Origin: an uncultured Neisseriaceae bacterium | GTDB lineage: Bacteria; Pseudomonadota; Gammaproteobacteria; Burkholderiales; UBA11063 | NCBI GenBank assembly: GCA_937952895.1 | Contig: CALFYC010000065.1 | Coordinates: 1 to 17,749 of the forward strand | DNA: 17,749 nucleotides | Direction of reading: 5' to 3' | Part shown: positions 16,325 to 17,749 of the stretch, piece after piece | Numbering within the stretch: position 1 is the stretch's first letter | Layout: the number at the start of each line of letters is the position of its first letter | Made by a program: the position numbers and the translations under genes | Notes under the pieces: model-generated | The model's database searches: none | Told to the model about the DNA's origin: nothing | The model's input: only the letters and a program-made list of their open reading frames with translations

Positions 16325-17014
16325 TAAACTTTTCACTTCTAGTTGAGTGAGCTCTCGCCAAGAACCTAGAGCTAATTTAGAATCACAAATATTTCCGACT
16401 CGAACCCTTTGTAAATCCAAAACTTTATACCCCATATGCTCAGCCATCCTTCGAATTTGGCGATTTAATCCTTCAGTTAAAATAATCTTATACTTAAACT
16501 CATCAATTTGAACTACTTTAGCTCGTCTAAGCAAACGACCATCTAACATAATCGAACCATTACTTTGTCGAATAATAAATTCTGTAGTAACTGGCCTATC
16601 GACTTTTACAACATATTCCTTTTCACGTTTAAATTCATTTCCTGCAATACTATAAATAAATTTACCATCATCCGATAAAATAACTAATCCGTGACTATCT
16701 TTATCCAATCTACCGGCATAAGTTAAATTTTTAATCGGTGGAACTAAATCAAAAATAGTTTTACCCTCATCTTTAGCCTTACTACATACATAACCAATTG
16801 GTTTATTTAAAAGAATATATCTAAAACTTGCCGTTTCTTTATGAAGTTCTGGTAGAACCTCAATTTTGTCTTGGTGTGGATTAACTTTATAGCCAAGCTC
16901 CATAATAATATTGCCATTAACTTTAATATAACCTTTAGCAATAAATTCATCAGCCTTGCGCCTTGAACAGATATTTTGATCTTTAAGGTATTTATTTAAT
17001 CGAACTAATTCCAT
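16322..17014 (-). CDS. RluF-like 23S rRNA pseudouridine synthase
   Basis: The 230-residue protein has an N-terminal S4 RNA-binding domain (about 4-50, LNKYLKDQNICSRRKADEFI) and an RsuA/RluB/E/F-type catalytic domain. YAGRLDKDSHGL contains the catalytic aspartate D104, and GLNRQIRRMAEHMGY near 185 is the C-terminal family motif. The NRQIRRM wording resembles RluF (23S U2604 in E. coli) more than RluB (NREVRRL type). E. coli RluF is longer (290) owing to a C-terminal tail, so specificity is not certain. The start follows a poor ribosome site and lies 12 bases after the end of the broken GNAT gene, suggesting that the two were once cotranscribed. Confidence 0.88.
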   Translation of the reverse strand: MELVRLNKYLKDQNICSRRKADEFIAKGYIKVNGNIIMELGYKVNPHQDKIEVLPELHKETASFRYILLNKPIGYVCSKAKDEGKTIFDLVPPIKNLTYAGRLDKDSHGLVILSDDGKFIYSIAGNEFKREKEYVVKVDRPVTTEFIIRQSNGSIMLDGRLLRRAKVVQIDEFKYKIILTEGLNRQIRRMAEHMGYKVLDLQRVRVGNICDSKLALGSWRELTQLEVKSL

Positions 17015-17026
17015 AATATTAACTAA

Positions 17027-17387
17027 CTATTTCATATACATAAAATTTTTATCTAATTCCATTATTGGAAAATTTATAGATAAATTTGCTTTATCAATCA
17101 ATTTAAAGCCAGCTTTTTCATAAAAACATTAAGCAGCTATAAAAACAGTAATAGTTCCAAGGTAAATTTTCTTTATTACATTAATTTTAGCCTAATCAAT
17201 TAATGTTTGCATTAAAATTAATGCAACTTGCTTATTTCTACCACGACTACCTTTTTATAAAAATTTATTATTTGCTCTAAATCAGGCTGTATTTTACGAC
17301 TTATGGGCAAAAATCCTTAATTTGGATATTGGTAATTAATTTAATTAATTCCTCTTTATACTCTTCTTGATAAGGAATAACTATCAT
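17027..17387 (-). pseudogene. Degraded GNAT-family acetyltransferase
   Basis: Reading from ATG 17387-17385, the first part MIVIPYQEEYKEELIKLI then NIQIKDF is followed by a TAA. A +1 shift restores LPISRKIQPDLEQIINFYKK, the usual GNAT N-terminal pattern. About 40 residues of the central fold (the usual beta-strand and acetyl-CoA-loop start) then appear missing. The remainder, GSRGRNKQVALILMQTLID, is interrupted by TAG where WAK is expected. It goes on as AKINVIKKIYLGTITVFIAA, another stop (TAA), then CFYEKAGFKLIDKANLSINF and PIMELDKNFMYMK to TAG 17027. FYEKAGF and YLGT are GNAT C-terminal hallmarks. One frameshift, one deletion and two nonsense codons make it non-functional. Confidence 0.85.
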
Positions 17388-17436
17388 TAATATTTTGCTA
17401 CAATACAAATGACACTCATTAAAGTTTTAGTGGGTA

Positions 17437-17445
17437 ATTATAGCA
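17437..17445 (-). promoter_or_regulatory. Extended -10 promoter upstream of the GNAT remnant
   Basis: On the minus strand TGCTATAAT is a perfect extended -10 element, about 50 bases upstream of the old GNAT start codon. TTGCAT (17468-17463) lies 20 bases further up as a poor -35. If still active, it would now transcribe the pseudogene and, through it, the RluF-like gene, which has no other evident promoter. Confidence 0.5.
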
Positions 17446-17509
17446 TTTATAGAAGTTTTATAATGCAATCCACTGTATGCTCTAATTATTATTACTTTAC
17501 TAAATGCAT

Positions 17510-17523
17510 TGATAAGGTTATCA
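17510..17523. promoter_or_regulatory. Operator-like dyad overlapping a possible plus-strand -35
   Basis: TGATAA and TTATCA are perfect inverted repeats around GG. The left half overlaps TTGATA (17509-17514), which is followed after 16 bases by CATAAT (17531-17536), a possible plus-strand promoter. No convincing gene lies downstream in that direction, so function is doubtful. Confidence 0.25.
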
Positions 17524-17674
17524 GAGTTAACATAATTTCTAAGCACTTACCCTACTATAATAATCATAAATAGCAGGCAGTTTCAAACTGGTAAGTTGAC
17601 TAACTATTTTAATGTCTTACAAGAACGTATTAGCAAAATTTGCATCTCAGAAGGTTTTTATATGAAAAGATTAA

Positions 17675-17702
17675 GTATTAACAATTATATAGTTGTTAAT
17701 AC
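17675..17702 (-). terminator. 10-bp perfect hairpin, probable terminator of a gene entering from the right
   Basis: GTATTAACAA (17675-17684) pairs perfectly with TTGTTAATAC (17693-17702) around an 8-base loop. On the minus strand it overlaps the stop codon of the partial frame from the right edge and is followed by TTAATCTTTTC, a modest T-rich tail. The stem is AT-rich and therefore weak. Confidence 0.5.
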
Positions 17703-17749
17703 CTAATAGTTTTGGAGTATGCAATTTCAATTACCTCCCCGTCCTCCAC
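17696..17749 (-). CDS. Possible 3' end of a minus-strand gene (partial, unidentified)
   Basis: From the right edge the minus strand reads VEDGEVIEIAYSKTIRY then TAA at 17698-17696. The edge is distinctly more GC-rich than the spacer, the residues look protein-like, and a hairpin sits at the stop codon, as expected for a gene end. Only 17 codons are visible, so neither family nor reality can be confirmed. Confidence 0.35.
   Translation of the reverse strand: MEDGEVIEIAYSKTIRY

Larger units (their letters stand above)
17388..17695. other. Unassigned AT-rich intergenic stretch
   Basis: About 308 bases with no recognisable gene. It holds the minus-strand extended -10 near 17440, a dyad TGATAA-GG-TTATCA at 17510-17523, and short plus-strand open frames. 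One frame from about 17540 to 17705 has no start in good context and no recognised similarity. Whether this is decayed coding sequence or a true spacer cannot be told from the sequence alone. Confidence 0.6.

Noticed and set aside
17661..17705. A 14-codon leader peptide (MKRLSINNYIVVNT) with AGAAGG upstream and a hairpin over its end, like an attenuator.
   Set aside because: No run of regulatory codons and no downstream plus-strand gene to control; the hairpin fits better as a terminator for the opposite strand.
17714..17749. A tRNA or tmRNA 3' end at the right edge, suggested by TTCAATT followed by CCTCCA.
   Set aside because: The five bases before the supposed T loop do not pair with the five after it, and no matching acceptor 5' strand exists in the window. 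A minus-strand protein tail explains the composition better.

Overview
The window is AT-rich chromosomal DNA (about one third G+C by eye) from a free-living-type proteobacterium. GlnA carries the adenylylation-type tyrosine loop and ends in HPVEFSMYYSL. The methylcitrate genes, full-length DnaJ, RluF-like synthase, Ogt and YheT-type hydrolase also look beta/gammaproteobacterial. A low-GC Neisseriales-like or gammaproteobacterial lineage would fit, but the genus cannot be fixed from the sequence. Nothing looks like phage, plasmid or insertion sequence, and there is no CRISPR array or tRNA/rRNA gene.

Left half, plus strand (258-10269): nine codirectional genes with gaps of about 8-22 bases, most with a Shine-Dalgarno sequence, so probably one long transcript. 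The order is YheT-type hydrolase, deoC, deoB, prpB, prpC, prpD, a long Xaa-Pro aminopeptidase, a hexapeptide-repeat acetyltransferase, and an AI-2E/PerM-type membrane protein. deoB and deoC convert pentose phosphates (from nucleosides) to glyceraldehyde-3-phosphate and acetaldehyde. prpBCD run propionyl-CoA through the methylcitrate cycle to pyruvate and succinate. The set reads as a salvage and catabolism block. The usual prpR regulator, prpE, and the acnD/prpF pair are not here. The run ends in a hairpin terminator (10261-10298) that also holds the stop codon of the convergent acs gene.

Right half, minus strand (17014 down to 10287), in transcription order: RluF-like pseudouridine synthase, glnA, ogt, dnaJ, nagB, acs. 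A hairpin separates the synthase gene from glnA, and a 17-bp perfect-stem terminator separates glnA from ogt. ogt-dnaJ-nagB-acs are closely spaced (15, 22 and 30 bases) and may be cotranscribed. The acs product has the acetate-type Trp-Trp-Gln-Thr-Glu-Thr-Gly motif, so it is more likely acetyl-CoA synthetase than PrpE.

Edges: the first ~100 bases hold what may be the tail of an upstream plus-strand gene ending in an (AT)7 tract. Upstream of the RluF-like gene is a clearly broken GNAT acetyltransferase gene (17027-17387, minus) with a frameshift, two in-frame stops and a lost middle. The last ~50 bases probably hold the 3' end of another minus-strand gene with its own hairpin. I did not find a novel defence or mobile system; the window is mostly ordinary metabolism with some unusual gene arrangements.
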